A stretch of 64,000 bases of DNA from Plumapathes pennacea (GCA_964036295.1 OZ038469.1:16921591-16985590), one strand, 5' to 3'; positions 45,792 to 59,734 are shown, numbered from the stretch's first letter. Numbers and translations: made by a program. Notes: generated by a model from the letters alone, not told the origin.

Positions 45792-48151
45792 TCATGTTTT
45801 CCTGAAGGACTTCAGGATTGGATAAATGTTCTCAAAGGCTTCATAGATCTCTGAACGTACCTTTGCTCCTGTAACAATAAAGGTTTGTTATTAATGACCA
45901 ATGTTCCTGTATAGTAAGAGAATTCAGAAGGCCACTCATCCAGTACTACTCTTTCTTTGACAATTTTACCTCAAAAAATTAACATGAATACAGAGGAGCA
46001 GAGTTTCATTAGAGGAACATTAAAAAATGTTCAGAACAATCTATTGCAGTATCATTTACCAGGCAGTAACTCAGGAGATGGTTCCCCTGGGAAGTTTCAC
46101 AAACCTGTTAACACCACTTTGCCAGAGACAAAGATAAGGAGCACAATCCTGGGCTTTACCATCCGATAAATCAAGCCTGGAAACAACTCAGGCTCATAGC
46201 TGCAGAAAAGCAACATTAAGGACGAGTTAAATATTTTCTATTTTATATATTTATGTTTTGTCTAATTAATTACAGTACATGTGCACCCAAAACAGGATCT
46301 TAGAAAAGAACATCTCATGGGAATTGTTTTAGGAGCCGGGTGGACAAAGTTTGTTAGTTGTTACAGCTTTGACAAGCATCGCTGCCATTCCATTTGCTAA
46401 ATTAAATGGACTACAGCCTTGATTTGCACTTTACCTTGAGAACTGTCCATGAGCCAAGACTAGTCCTTCAAGACGGATGGGAAATTTAACGTCACAACTA
46501 CCAACCATGTTCTGAATCTTAAACTCTGTAAATTTTGCCTGCAAAATAAATTTTAGCAGTGTAAATATACAACTTGTATTTGAAAAAAATTATTTAGCAA
46601 GCAAACAGAATTTCAAAGGATTTAAAGTACAGAATTCTTACTGGAAATCCTAGCTTCTGTACAACTCTTGCATACTTTCTTGCTGCTAATCTTGATTGAT
46701 CCTCACTATAAGATAAATAACAGTAAATGTATAAACAAAAACAAATACAGGTTTATCAAACATAGGTTTCAAGCATTACATTGTCTACACTAACACACCT
46801 TTTAGCTCCAGTGCAAACCATCTTTCCAGAACTGAAAATCAAGGCTGTCGTCCTGGGGTCACGGATTCTCATGATAACAGCTGCAAACCGCTGAATTAAA
46901 AACAGAAAGTTGTCAAGCATACTTTAGAAGGCAACAGGTATAAGCTGCACACAAACAGCAATACCTTTGGATTGTATTCTGCATTTCTTGCATGAAGAGC
47001 AATTTTCTTTAGGTCAAGCTTGCACCCTAAATTTACTGTTGACACAATATTTCTGCAAGAATAAACATGAAGTTATGGCATTCAGTACACAAACCACCGG
47101 CTGCTGGTCCATGTGGCCCCAAACAGTGCCGAGTGTTTGTCACTTACTGTAACTGTGGTACAATGCCAGCCTGCTCTGCTGTCATGGGCGTCATCGGTGT
47201 GAGGGGTGGCATCGGACTTGGGGTTGCAGGGTAAGACGCCACACTTCCTGGCAAAGAGGATGTTGTCAGGGCTGGTGATACAGCAGGCATCAAGCCCATG
47301 TGTGGCTGAAAATAAGAAGTTCTCAAAAGTGGGTTTGGGATCCAACTGACATATGTTTTCCTGCCCAAGACTTCAATTTGTTGCTTTACAGACTGTGTTT
47401 ACAGATTTTGGCAGACAATTTGAAGTTATTAATAGGCTGATCATAAAAGGTATTTCAATATTATTTTAGAATGACACAATTCATTCCTCCTCCTCTTCCT
47501 TCTCCTTTTCTTCCCGCTCCCCCTCCCCTTCCATCGCTTTTTGCTCCTTGCCGTGAGAGAGAAACTTAATAAAGGCAAAGATACATCTTGACTTCGCAAA
47601 GAAATACAGCAAGAAAACCTGCAGGCACAATAATTTATGCATGTGTTCGCATTGTATGTAAGCCAGATAAAACGTATGTACATGTATGTATTTTGCTACA
47701 ACGTGCTCTACAGTAACAAACGGGTTACTGTTGCTTTTGCGGTATATTGACATTGGCCGACATTGTGCTAAAGTTAAACTGACTGCGTCCGGTTCATTGT
47801 TAACTCTGATAGAAATTAAGAGCTGTTCTCTCACGTGTGGTGCCGAACCTTCCAAATAAATTTAATATAGCGAGACAGACCGTCGGCTCTCGTCCGCCAT
47901 TTTATCGTGAAAATCACGACGATAACACGTTAGCTTTTTCACATTGAAAGCGTTGATTCTGTTGTCATTACGTTGCCTTTACTCGTAAAAAAGTAGTTTC
48001 AACCTGTTGCTCATGTTATGCTTTCCGGTACAAGAAAAACAGTGAAAATTTCAATAACCTATCAGCTGGCAAACATATTAATTTAACCTACCGGAGCAAG
48101 AGCGTTTGACCTGTACCGGGTATCATCGTCCTGGTCTGTCCTCTGCTCCAT
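45792..48151 (-). CDS. TBP: TATA-box-binding protein (TBP)
   Basis: Core subunit of TFIID, and also of SL1 and TFIIIB; binds the DNA minor groove. Exons: 48092-48151, 47148-47305, 46965-47052, 46799-46890, 46642-46705, 46435-46538, 46105-46199, 45792-45868, closing in frame at 245 residues. The N-terminal part is short (about 65 residues) with [11 protein letters not shown] and [18 protein letters not shown]; the polyglutamine tract of vertebrate TBP is absent. The C-terminal saddle has both direct repeats: [44 protein letters not shown], then [38 protein letters not shown], ending [10 protein letters not shown]. The core is essentially as expected for an animal TBP. The first ATG chosen ([10 protein letters not shown]) fits other short invertebrate TBPs. 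Confidence 0.97.
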
Positions 48152-48933
48152 TTTAGGGGAAGAAGTGACAGGAACTCTTTGTCTAAACTACCTCACCACA
48201 AACTAACAACAATCTTCATTCACCAGCTCTGACGGCTCGCGTGCGAAGCTTCTTTATAAACTGCACTACGCAGCCCGAGAGGCAGCATGGGATCGTTGTA
48301 TGAGCCTGTCGTGATACGAGCAGCGGTCGAGTAGCAACTCGTCACCAGGCTCTCGCCTCCACCAGGGCCATGTTGCCGGGTGAGAGAACGTGTAAGGTAA
48401 ATTGGCGTGGATATGCTGTAAAGAATGTGTTGGTTGCCGTTTTAGGGTCTATTAGCCCGCCGTCAAAGAAGACGGTATAAGAAGACCATTTCATATCATT
48501 GGTTATGCAGACGCAAAACAAAATAATCCACACAGGCAGTATATAGGTCATGTCAGGAAAATAGTAAAAAAGTGCTTAGCTTTATTTCTCTTCTTTATCT
48601 GCAAACGGAAATACAAACTCACGAATGAAGCGATCGGCAGGATGGACTTATTAAAACGAGTAAAGATATCTTCATCCGGTCTACCCTAAACATAGTTATC
48701 TTTGACTGAATACAAAAACAATTTGCAATAAAATTTCCCTGTTTCACTAATACACCGTGCTAGCGTTTTTGGGTGATGCACTGCGCTTTACACCACAGAA
48801 ACCCATTTAAACAGTCAGTGAGTTGATGTCTTCACCATGTACTTCTGTTGCTTAATCCAAACGCCCTGTACAATGTATTACACGGACAGTCCTCCGCCTG
48901 TCGATGCACACAAATCGTAACTACTCGATTGGC
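48152..48933. other. Spacer between BAZ1A and TBP (same strand)
   Basis: Under 800 bp. It holds the TBP promoter and 5' UTR and the BAZ1A 3' UTR, with a minus-strand AATAAA at 48581-48586. No bromodomain exon is visible on either strand. Confidence 0.6.
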
Positions 48934-51900
48934 TCAACGACCGGATTCAACACGAACACTTCGTCGACGTTTCGACTTCGTGCCGCTGTCGGCACTGGAT
49001 CGGCGTTGTCCGCGACGCCCTCGGGGAGGTGGCGACGGAGAAGGCGAAACTCTTCGCTTCCGGCTCGATCGACTTCCGCTTTTGCCCTGCCGGCTGCTAG
49101 AACGGGAAGCGGCTCTGGAGCTCCTCCCGGCCGCTGCTTTGGCGCTCTTTCTGAGACTCTTCTGAGCGGCTAAAGAAAGCAAGAAAAATGGCTTCAGATT
49201 CAGATGTTTAGGATATATCGCTAGGAAGTCTTGTGAAGGGAGGACATGAGACAAATTAGTGGGAAGTGGAGACAAACAGAGACGCGACGGCTCGCACTAC
49301 GAGAGATTATTTTAAACTATACTTTGCCTGTAAGTAAAATGGATATTTGAGAACAATTTGTCTATTTGAATGTTTGTGCGTCCATATTACGTGGACTACA
49401 TCCATTTTAATGTCGATACTGCGTATGACTACGTTTAAATGATTACATTTTTGCTGCTTACCTTCAATAATAACCTTCTTTACACGCTCTTTTCGTGATC
49501 TGTCCTCGTCGGCGCCGGTGCACACTTGACAGGCCCAGTTCCCACGCGGAACGCGGCGGAGGGGTGGGTAGGCGCAAGTCAAGTGATAGGCCAGTGGACA
49601 TGTGTCACAGCACAGCAGTTCCCCTGCCTCTCCACACAGAGCGCATGCGTCACCGTGCTCAGACGCAGCACAGTCCGACTCCTCTGTAAGAAACAAACAC
49701 ACAACACTTGAAGCAACTTCACTTTTCTTTAATTTTCTCCTTCAGTCTATCACTGTAGAGATATATTATGTTATAGTATGGAGAAATCGGGTTTTGATAG
49801 CTTGCTCAGACTAAAGCCGATTAAACAATCAACTTTTACTACATCATTCATACATTTTCTTCTTAAAAGGTTGGAAGAATCTGTATTTTGAGTTTGGGAG
49901 TGAAAAGGTTAGTCCGTTTCACGTCAAGAGTTTTCTTAAAGAAGACAACTCGTACAAACCTTCTTCGCTTTCTTCTTCCTCTTCGCCGTCCTCGCTGTCA
50001 TAATCGCTGTCCTCTTCACCACCACTGTTCCCTTCCTCTGCCTCTTCTACTTCGTCTTCCTGATCTTCTTCTTCGTCCTCCGATATCACCGGTTTCCTGC
50101 GTCGGTCACTCCGCCGGGGTTCCTTGGGACGACAGTCTGCACAGAACCAGTTCCCTTCTGGAATCTGAGGATTGAAATTCGGTCAGCAACACGACACACT
50201 GGATTCAACCGTACTTGAAGTGCTTTTCATTCTTAAAGTCTAAACCTTGGGAGCGACAGGTGACGCAAGAGAACGTAGAATGAGCATCAGCAACGTCACC
50301 ACCACCAACTTCGTCCATAACAATAAAGCGGTATGCCGTAATCGATCGACTGTCAAACGCAGTTGTGCGATTGTTTTAGTTTTGCGTTTGCTGCGCGACT
50401 GGATTGGTTCAAGTAGGTTTGGCAACATTCTCTGCCAATCAGGAACAAAAGCAAAACCCGATTGCGAAATGGTTACGCAAGCATGCAGTGGTGTTGGTGT
50501 TTTATTGCAACCGCTCATTAGTCTCTTCTTGACTTCTGATTGGTTGAAAGTGTTTTTTAAGAACCTCTGTGATTGGCGCTGTAATTACATTGGTTTAACG
50601 AATGTCTGCTGAAATGTGCTATACCACTACGCAACAACAATTAATTAGCACAACAAGCAGCAGTAGAAGTAGTACAAGCGACTCCTCCCAGCGCTCTAGC
50701 CATATTGTATTTACATCTAGTCTTTTATGTACAAATAAAAAGTTGTTGTTGTACACACCTCTTTGATAGGCGGCTTGAGACAGTACATGTGATGTCCTCT
50801 GTCACACGCGTCACACAGCAACATGTGTTCCGCGTCCCCTTTTCTCCTGCACAGCCGACAGCGTGCATTCAGTACAGACTTACTCCAAGCGATCGACTGA
50901 TCCAGAGTGTTCAGATGCACGAACACCTGAGACAGATTGGTGCACGCCATGAGCGACTCCTCCCAGCGCTCTAGACACGTTTTGGCTTTCGTTGGTTCCT
51001 CACTGGATGAACTGCTTGCGTCGTCGTTGTCCTTCTGTTGACCGTTCTCGTTTTCGTCTTTGTTCTCGCGCCCGTCCGTCTGACTGTTGGTTCCGTCCCT
51101 CTTCTCCTTCTTCGCTTTTTTCTTTCCTTCCTCTGCACGTTTCATCATCTCGTTGAACTCCTTTAGCGCCGTCGCGGCTGCTTCTCGCTGCTTTTGCTTC
51201 TTCGTTTCTTCGTCTTCGCCGAGTGGCGGGTTCAAGTATTTCCTCTCAATACCCTGCTCCACCTGAAAGAAAAATGTATATATATAAACAAAACAAATAA
51301 ACAAACAAACATCAACATACAACGAATGTTGCAGACTGACTGAGAATTTACAGCTAATAGAGTCCGAAAAGACCCCAAACCTGCGCCAAGAATCTCGTTT
51401 ACCTTTAACAGCGCCACTGCCAGTTCTTTGATTACCGGATTAACGGCCTTGAAGGACGTGGCGAGGCTAATAGTGGGCGTGCCTGAACGGGATTCGCTGA
51501 CAGGTGATGACGTTTCACTTTTTACCGGATGAAGATGCGCAGGGACTGAGGAGAGTGGCAGGTCGCTCGGCCTCTCGGGAAGCTTTTCAAGTTCTTCACA
51601 CACTGAAAGGAAAGCACGAAAGATGTGACTTTTACCGAAACCGAGGGCACTCAAAGCGCAGTTTCCCACGTCCACATGAGCAAACTACATAATCACTGTT
51701 ATTGAGTGCATAAACAAGAAGCAGGTCACTTGTAAGCATTATAATGCGCGCAAAGACAGACAACCTGGAGTCAGGTCAGATACACAACGCAATACTGGAC
51801 AATCACAGCAAGCATAACATGATAATGACGATTATCATCACTGTATTATGCGCACGCTATATTACGCACCTGTATTAGATTCATCGACATCCATTTTCTC

Positions 51901-54900
51901 TACGTCCCCATTCACAACAGGTTGGTCGGGCTTGTCCTCCTCGCTGGAGTGAACTGCGAGCTCGGTTTCCATCCCCACCTGCTGCTCCTCCCTCAAACCC
52001 TCCTCCATTGGCCCCGCACCAGCGTCACCATTAACTAGCACACCGTCGCCGTCTTTGTCGTCTTGTCCGTCGCCGTCTTTGTCGTCTTGTCCGTCGCCGT
52101 CTTTGTCGTTCTGAAGAGCTTCTGCATCAGCGCCCTTCCCACCAAAATGATCGTAAATCCCATTCTCGATTTTCTTCCTCCACGCCGGTCGGTCCTCCAC
52201 CTTCAGTATACCCAAGCCGCCCTGCCACACCCTGTCCTCCAGGTCCAGCACCTGATCCCTCAAGTTCGCCTCGATGAACTCTTCCATGGCTTTGTAGCGC
52301 GACTTGTCCACGCCCTGTTGGGGCTGTCGGCCGCCTCGCCTTCCCTTCTGTTTGCTCTCTTTCTTCTGACCTTGGTTCTCCTCTGTAAACGGACATTTCT
52401 CGATCGACTTCACCAGATTCTTGTAATCCTGTTGAATGTTCTCTCGGAGGACTCGCTCGCGCATCCCGCGCTGGTTCAGCGAACCCAACAGAGAGTCCAG
52501 CTGCTCCTTCGACTTCAACAGCGACCACCTGACAATTTGTCGGTCCTTGTATATCTCCCGCAAGTTCTTTGCTATCGAGTCTTCTTTAGCGCTCGTTTTA
52601 TCGCTACCGGTCGTGGCATCGCTTCTCTCGGCTTCCTTGGCCTCCGTTTCAGACTTCCTTCCATTAACAACAGGCGCCATGTCGCCATTCTCCTTTACAT
52701 CGCTCTGGGGTTTGGAGTTCTCAACTGAATTCACAGCGTTCGCTCCGTTCTCGCTAGCTTTACTCGTGCTCGCTGACGCTTGAGTGTTTTCGGTGCTGTC
52801 AACTTCCTCTGCCTCGTCGTCCTGCGGAATACACGATCGCACATTATATATTATTATTTTGTTCTAACCATTGTTGTATTCTATGTTAACACTCCCGTTC
52901 TATTATAGCATTAGCGTGCTATGTTGAATTATAGGAACACTTGGAGATTCGTAAGAACACAATGGAAGTGCGTGGAACACACGACGTGGAACACACCATC
53001 TGCAGACTTCTCTCGTGTTCTTACAAATTTCTGTGCGCTTCTATAACGCAACACAGCACGCCACGTCACACACGGCAATGACGCACGCGGTGTGACCAAT
53101 CAGATTGCGCGTAAAACTCTAGTCAACCGTATCCTGTAACCCTCTCTCTTCTCCATCTGGAATCTGCACTTTCTCCTGTGTGATCACGTACCTCTGAGCC
53201 CTCCTCCTCGTCCGACTCCTGGAGGAAAGTCTGCAGCTCTGGGTCATCTTCCTCAACGTACAGTCCGCGTAGCGCCTTGAAGCTCCAGTATCTCCTGAAC
53301 ATTCTGTCCCGTCCCAGCGACTGCAGGCTGCTCATGGCCGTCGCTTTAGACAGCTCTAGGATAAACTCGTTATCTTTGCGCCTCCTCTCTTCCTTTCGCT
53401 GCCTCGCTAACTCCTCTTCTTCTTCCTTTATGCGCGTGAGGTCCTCTTTGATTTCGTCGGATGATTTTTGAGGCAGCTCCTCTTTTTCCTCTTGTTTGGC
53501 TGTTGTTGCGTCGTTGCTCTCTTGTGACGGCGCTTTTTCGTCCTCCTTTGCTTTCCCTTTGTTTCTTTTCTTGCTATTCTTTTCATCGCTCTTCTTCTTG
53601 TCCTCTTCTTGTGAAGGCTCGCCGCTCGTTTGGCTTTCGGGGTTTGAACTGGAATGCAAAACATTTTACTTTTACTTTACGTCAGTAGTGATTCTGAAGT
53701 CTAGCAATGAAATCTCTGAAGTGGGATATAAATACACAACACATAATTCAATTCTGACCTCGCTGTAACCTGTTTTCTACGACAGAAACGTTTCTTAAAG
53801 CCTAACACAACACGACACAATCGCTTTGATTGAAACCGTGCAATTCCGCGCTATTTTGAAAATACGAGTCCACGGTCCTGGAAAAAATCAGAAGTGATAT
53901 GTCACCTTGTTCCTCCTTTCTCTTTTTCTTTCTTTTTCCTCTCCATCCTCTCCTTCTGGCGCAGTCTTTCAGCCTGTTTTTGACGATATCTCGCGGCTGC
54001 TTCTTCTTTCTCTCGTCGAACGTCAGCCCACTGGTCCTCTTGCCACTCACGACGGGCCTTCTTGTACCTGACAACAAAACCACAAATTAGGCTTAAAGAT
54101 GCACAAACGAAATACAAAACAACAACAACAACAACAACAAACAAAAAAGCAACAACTTTTCTCAACAACAACGCAAACTCTGCTATCAAAATGCACATCG
54201 ATCACAGCCAGGCACTTCAGAGTCTATTAGAGTAGGCTATCAGAGTTAATGATTAACTAATCCCTAAACATATCCCTTATCCATCGAAGAAAATCCTCAA
54301 AAATCTAAAGGAGTAGAATCCGGTTTGTGAGCCCATGATTTAAAGAGGAGACCTGATTTTGACGGAGGTTCTTTAGTGCCTTCAGATATATGTCCTTGAG
54401 TTCCCCCTTTTCTCCGTCAAGTGGAGAACATGCGCACTTACCTCTCGAACCCGTCCTCCATGTGGTCTCTTGCAATGGCATACGTCATCATCTGTGTGCA
54501 CAGCGCCACCAGTATCTTGAGCTTGTCAGGCGCACTTAAGTCGTACACATTGTTGGTGACCAGAGCCTTCAGTATACCTGGCTCGCGGTGTCGGAACTCC
54601 ACCACGGCGTCATCGGAGTAAGTGAAGCCCCCGCGACGCTGCCAGCGGTATGACGCATCCCGGCAACCTGTTATAAAGCACGTTATATAAGATAAGGTTG
54701 ATAGTACGGACGATTTGATTTGTTAAGCCGCGGGTGCGTGGTGTAACCTGTTATAAATCACGTTTTATATGATAAGGTTGATAGTACGGACGATTTGATT
54801 TGTTAAGCCGCGGGTGCGTGGTGTAACCTGTTATAAATCACGTTTTATATGATAAGGTTGATAGTACGGACGATTTGATTTGTTAAGCCGCGGGTGCGTG

Positions 54901-57900
54901 GGAGGGGGGAGTGATCCTCCACCTTTTTCTCGTGTTCTTACAAAACCCGTTGTCACACTTGCGCCAGAACCAAACTTAGCACGCGGGAACGTGCGTCTGT
55001 TCATTTGAAGTTTCGCCTCACGTGCAAGGCTGGTCATGTGAACAATTAAACGCGTTTGTCCGCCAACCGCTCTATCAACAAGCCAACCCACCAATCCTGG
55101 CTCCAGACGACATCAGATGAAGCCGCAGCAACTCTGAACACGTGAACGGATCCATGATGAGTTCATGCAGGGCCTTGCCTTGATACACAAGCGGCCAAGC
55201 TGCGGCGATGCTGGCCGCCGCGGACACAGTCGCTGTAGAGTCCGTCTCGTCCTCGTCCAGGTCCATCTTTTCAGGATTCTTGACGTGCATTCGATCCAGG
55301 CCCTCGTCTTCCTCTTCCTCTAGGTGTGTGCGGAGAATGGCGCCGAGTAGGAACTGCATCAGATCGTAGTACACGCCTTCTGCATCGTGCTCTGTCAACG
55401 CTTCTTCCAGCATGGCTGTATAAACACACAAGTACAGGCTCTAGTATTAACCTCAATAAGCTAATAATATTCAATAAGCTTTTTACTCCTGAGCTCAAAC
55501 TACAAATTCTCCCAAATATTCAAGAAGAAAATATTTGAGTAAGACAGCGAGAGTTAATAGTTGAATCTGAGCGTTCATCTGAGCAAGATATCAAAAGCCA
55601 GATTCTCCCTACTGTATGATCTATCTCTGGTGAGAGACTGAAGGAGAAAATTGAAGTTGATCAACTCATGCATTTGATATTTTGTCATACATATTGTTGC
55701 AACAGGTTTTACAGTGAAAAGAACATTCATCAAAATTACCCACCAAAAGAAAGACCAGATGGAAATTCGTCTTTCATGTCAAAGATACTTCCAAAAATGT
55801 TCAGAAATTCCAGCACCATCACCACATCACCAAACAGGTCTTGTGGTATCTTTAGATTCAGTGGAACCGGACTGGGTAATTCCTGGGGTTAAACAGCAAT
55901 AAATTAGTTCACAAAACTTCCAAACTTCAGAACTACAGCCTGAACACAGGATTTGGAAAATGTAAGCTAGTCAGTTCATCCACAAATTTGTCTCAGTTTC
56001 AGGATGTTTAAATGTCACCATCCTTTCCACATGCATTGGTCTCTTGCCTTTCAGCATAAAGTGCCACAGTTTTTTTTTTGTTCATCTGTTTGATTTGTTA
56101 AAATCTAATTTATGCTAATTTATGTTAATTTATGCTGATCTCACCTTGAGGTCATCAAGGTGTAAATCTTCCCTGGGTTTGTTATATTCCCTCAGCACTA
56201 TGGCTTCTATCCTCTTCTGTTCTTTCAGCCTCTCACGCTCCTGAAGAAAAACAAAACAGGTCAACAAAGATATTAATAATCTCTCTCTTAGACAAAAACT
56301 GATTAAAATTTGTAATCTCACTACATCATTCATAGTTTCTCTTTCTAAATGGTTGGGAGAATCTGCATTATGAACTCAAAGAGTCTTACCCTGTCCCTCT
56401 CCACCTTCTTCTTCACTCTCTCTTCTTCTCGCTTGGCCTTCATTTCATTCTTTTCCCGTTCCTTTTCCACTCTTCTTCTCTCCTTCTCTTCCTCCAGGAT
56501 CTTCTTTTTCTTCTCCTTTTCCTCCTCCAAAAACTTCTGTCTTTCCTCTGCAGTCATCTTTTTCAGTTTGGCTTCCCTCTCCTGGAAAGGAAAATTTGAA
56601 TCAAACACAATACTGTACAGCCCTTATCTTATGAAAGCCAACTTATGTACACATGCAGCACCACTTGGGCAAGCATCATTGGTCATCATGACTATTTATA
56701 TTTTAATATATAAAATTTATATGACTAAGTGACCTTCTCTTTCTTTTTCTGCTTCTTGCTTTCGCTGCCAGCATTGTCTCCTGTGAGTGCTCTTTTCTTT
56801 TTCTTTGCTGAACCTCCCTCTGCATGACCTTGAGAGGATTTACGCTTCTTTGCTCTCTCTTTCTTCTGCTTTGGTGTTGCGCTCAACTGAACAGCCACTG
56901 GTTCACCCAGGTCAAATTTCTCACAGTACTCTCTCTATTAAATAAAATAAAATAATTATGTTCAGTGGAACCCTGATATGTTGAAGGCCAATGGACTGGA
57001 GAAATGTGTTTGTTACAATGGGGGTTCATTATATTCGGGTTCTGTTCCATACATTTTGAGTACTATAACTTTATCGGCCGGGCTGAAGAATATTGTTTGT
57101 TGTTTTGGGGACTTTGTTATAAAGCGGTTGGTAGTGGTGATAATCACTAAATGCAGTGTGTAGGTGGTGATCTCACATAATATGAATACAGTAAATTAAT
57201 TAGCATAATGATAATGCTACAATAATCCCACCTTCACAACATAGAATCCATCATCTGACTGAGGGGTACTTCGAATGCAGCTGATCTTGAGAAAAACCTT
57301 GAGTTTCTCCCGAGTAAATACACCTTTTATGCGACTAAACAAAAATAAACATTAATTGGGATAAACTTAATTTATAATTATTAAAACATTATTAGATTAT
57401 TATGGACAGTTTGAGATTCATTTAGTCCTTCATTACATATTTGTATGTTTTGAAATTCTAAACCTGAATCAAGAAATTCTTTACAGAATTTGGCACACCA
57501 CAAACAAGGTTTAGCTAGATGCAAAAAATGTCTCAGAACCCCCACCCCCTCAGGAGAGACAAAACAGAAGCCCCAGCCCACCCTAGACAGAAACCAAAGC
57601 TGTGTGAATGTACAAGAAACAATGAAAAGCTAATACTTGGGACAACAAGTTGGACTGTGTCGGCGTGAAGAAAGACGTATGATCAATATTGATGAATTCA
57701 TCCAACAGAGGTAATGCTTAAAAAGGGTTACCTGACTTGATACGCTGACACTATCACAACCTCTGCCTTGTCCTTCTTCTTTCCACCTTTTTCTGGACGC
57801 AGCTTCACTTCGTACTTATATTGCTGTGCTGCGGGCCACAAGCACTTCATCTTGTTTTTGGGCGATGCAAGAGTTTGCGAGCTCGAGCTATCCTCTTGAC

Positions 57901-59734
57901 TGCTATGGTCATCTTTTATTACAACAACATCGGGTGCACTGTTTGACTTATTTAACTTGGGTGAACATAAAGCCTCCTCATCACTAAAAAACACAGGTCT
58001 GTCATCAGAAGTTGGGGATCGGTCATCTTTGCCTTCTTTGTGCATTTTTGATGTTGATGCTACATCCTTACCATTGTGATTACTAGAATGTCCAGGAGAT
58101 CTGTCTTGCATACTATGTTTCTTGGATCTAAATGTGGTTTGAGATTTTCCATCTTCGCTTGTGCTCAGTCTGTGTTTCTTGCTTGGTGTGACTTTATCCC
58201 TTGTGTCACTAATACTACTTTTTCTGGACTTTGGAGTCTTTGGTTTGTCATCTGTGCTGTGTGTTCGAGATTTGGTGGGTGTTTTACCACTACCTGAGGA
58301 TTTCTTTGATGTCGGTGAACTCAGGTCTTCAGCAGATTTTGTAGAACTATGTTTTCTTTCCTTTGGTGAACGCATTGCATTGACAAGACGGACAGAGTTG
58401 TCTTCTGGTGGGATGACATCTACTATAACTCCCTGTCTCCTGTAAATAAACAAACAAACAAACAAATAACATAAATAACAGAATGAAAGCCCTGTATAAA
58501 ATAATGAAATAATGCCTCAAAACATCAGGTAACAACAACAAAAACATGTCAGGGTATTAGTGCTTTTTCAATTAATTGAATATTAATTATTAATAAATAC
58601 ATGTCACAAGATATGTTGAATTATGTTGGTAATTATCTTGTGACAATCAAATAAAATATTATTTGGCAAAATTACCTATGCTGTGTATTCAAACATGCAA
58701 CAATTACAATAATTAATAGTTTTATAACATTCTGTAATTTATTCTCTAAGATTATTTTATGATTAAACACTGCTGTAAATTTAAAACAACTAAAAAATCC
58801 AAATAAAACTGAAAACTGCAAGAGGTACAAGTTTCCATGGTAACAACCCAGCTGCCGATAGGGGGTTTGAAATATTATTTCATAAAAACCAACCCAGGAA
58901 GCTGACACAAGGTCAAACAAAGATGGCTGCCCCCACAATACAAAGCCTTGAATGTGAAACCTAGTAGACTGCAAAATCTTGAGGGCCATCAAACCCCACA
59001 CCACTCCCATTGGGTAAAATTGGCCTAGACTAGAACAAATTAAAGGTTTCTTAAAAGTTGTAGAGAACGGATGATTTTAGGCGATGTACGCAACATTCTC
59101 GAGGCAGAAAACCTTCCCATGCAACACGAAGATGACATGTCACTGTGCACCGCTTCCCCATGGCCAGGCTGAGTAGCCCCTCACCCCACGAGTCGAAAAT
59201 TCTCCTCCGTGGCTGTAAAATAGGCAAGAAAATCCAAACTTACCTTCTTCCTGAGCAAAGAACGTCAACTTCTTCGCCTTCCTGGTAGCGATCCTTGATG
59301 TAGCTGTACACTTCGTCGCATAAATTAGCCAAGCGACCACGTTGAGTGTGATGTACCAGAGTCAGCGCCGCCTGTTGGATGGGCTCCGGCAAAGTTCTGC
59401 CTTGTTTCTCGACTTTATTCTCCGACTTTTGGGCTTCTGCGTAGGTCAAACCACTTTTCCCCGTCAATTTGCAGGTCCACACCAAGCTGTTACACAGGAT
59501 AGTTCGCTTGAAAAACGACCTACACCAAAAAAATGGCGTAAGACCGGGCGATACTCGGTTAGTTCAGAAAAATGAATGGCAACAAACCGGATATAGAATT
59601 ACGGCATAAAGCAAAACTTACTCATAATTTCTGAAGACTTCATTTGTGTGTCGGCACACAAATACCTCCTCATCTGGCTTGAGATCTGCTGGCGGCTTTT
59701 CCGGAGAAAATGGCTTTCTCTTTAGCAAAGGCAT
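48934..59734 (-). CDS. BAZ1A: BAZ1A / ACF1 chromatin-remodelling subunit without a bromodomain
   Basis: Large subunit of the ACF/CHRAC complexes with the ISWI ATPase. Exons: 59622-59734, 59244-59519, 57732-58439, 57232-57334, 56734-56934, 56390-56581, 56145-56240, 55744-55882, 55092-55415, 54442-54667, 53906-54067, 53192-53648, 51870-52821, 51403-51602, 50759-51262, 49960-50164, 49462-49683, 48934-49169; 1771 residues in frame. WAC domain: MPLLKRKPF, KPPADLKPDEEVFVC, RTILCNSLVWTC. Then a Ser/Lys-rich linker, a charged coiled coil (exons 5-7), DDT (FGDVVMVLEFLNIFG), a second coiled coil (exon 11), WAKZ (LGRDRMFRRYWSF), an acidic region with DKDGDGQD repeats, PHD1 (CRLCRRKGDAEHMLLCDACD...), an acidic stretch, and PHD2 (CALCGEAGELLCCDTCP...). 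It ends in a basic RS-like tail; the usual C-terminal bromodomain is missing. Confidence 0.95.
49725..49910. repeat. Dispersed ~190-bp repeat in a BAZ1A intron
   Basis: TTAATTTTCTCCTTCAGT...AGTATGGAGAAATCGGGTTTTGATAG...CATCATTCATACATTTTC...GAATCTGTATTTTGAGTTTGGGAGTGAAAAGG. Same phrase order as 7785-7970 and 63341-63535. Confidence 0.75.
52914..53061. mobile_element. Small inverted-repeat element in BAZ1A intron 12
   Basis: Arms GCGTGCTATGTTGAATTATAGGAACAC...GTAAGAACAC and GTGTTCTTACAAATTTC...TTCTATAACGCAACACAGCACGC, about 48 bp each with mismatches; total about 148 bp. Confidence 0.7.
54665..54904. repeat. Three 80-bp tandem repeats overlapping a BAZ1A splice acceptor
   Basis: Units begin AACCTGTTATAAA at 54665, 54745 and 54825 and run through GGTTGATAGTACGGACG and AAGCCGCGGGTGCGTGG. 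On the gene's strand each unit ends TTTATAACAG|GTT, so the true acceptor of exon 10 (54668) is followed upstream by two look-alike acceptors at 80-bp spacing. Confidence 0.9.
55485..55668. repeat. Dispersed ~190-bp repeat, reverse orientation, in a BAZ1A intron
   Basis: Reads TACTCCTGAGCTCAAACTACAAATTCTCCC...GCAAGATATCAAAAGCCAGATTCTCCCTACTGTATGATC...GAGAAAATTGAAGTTGATCAACTC, the reverse complement of the family consensus. A short partial copy lies at about 56283-56385. Confidence 0.75.

Noticed and set aside
52063..52728. 221-codon plus-strand open frame
   Set aside because: It is antisense to BAZ1A exon 13, which has clear family similarity and correct splice sites.
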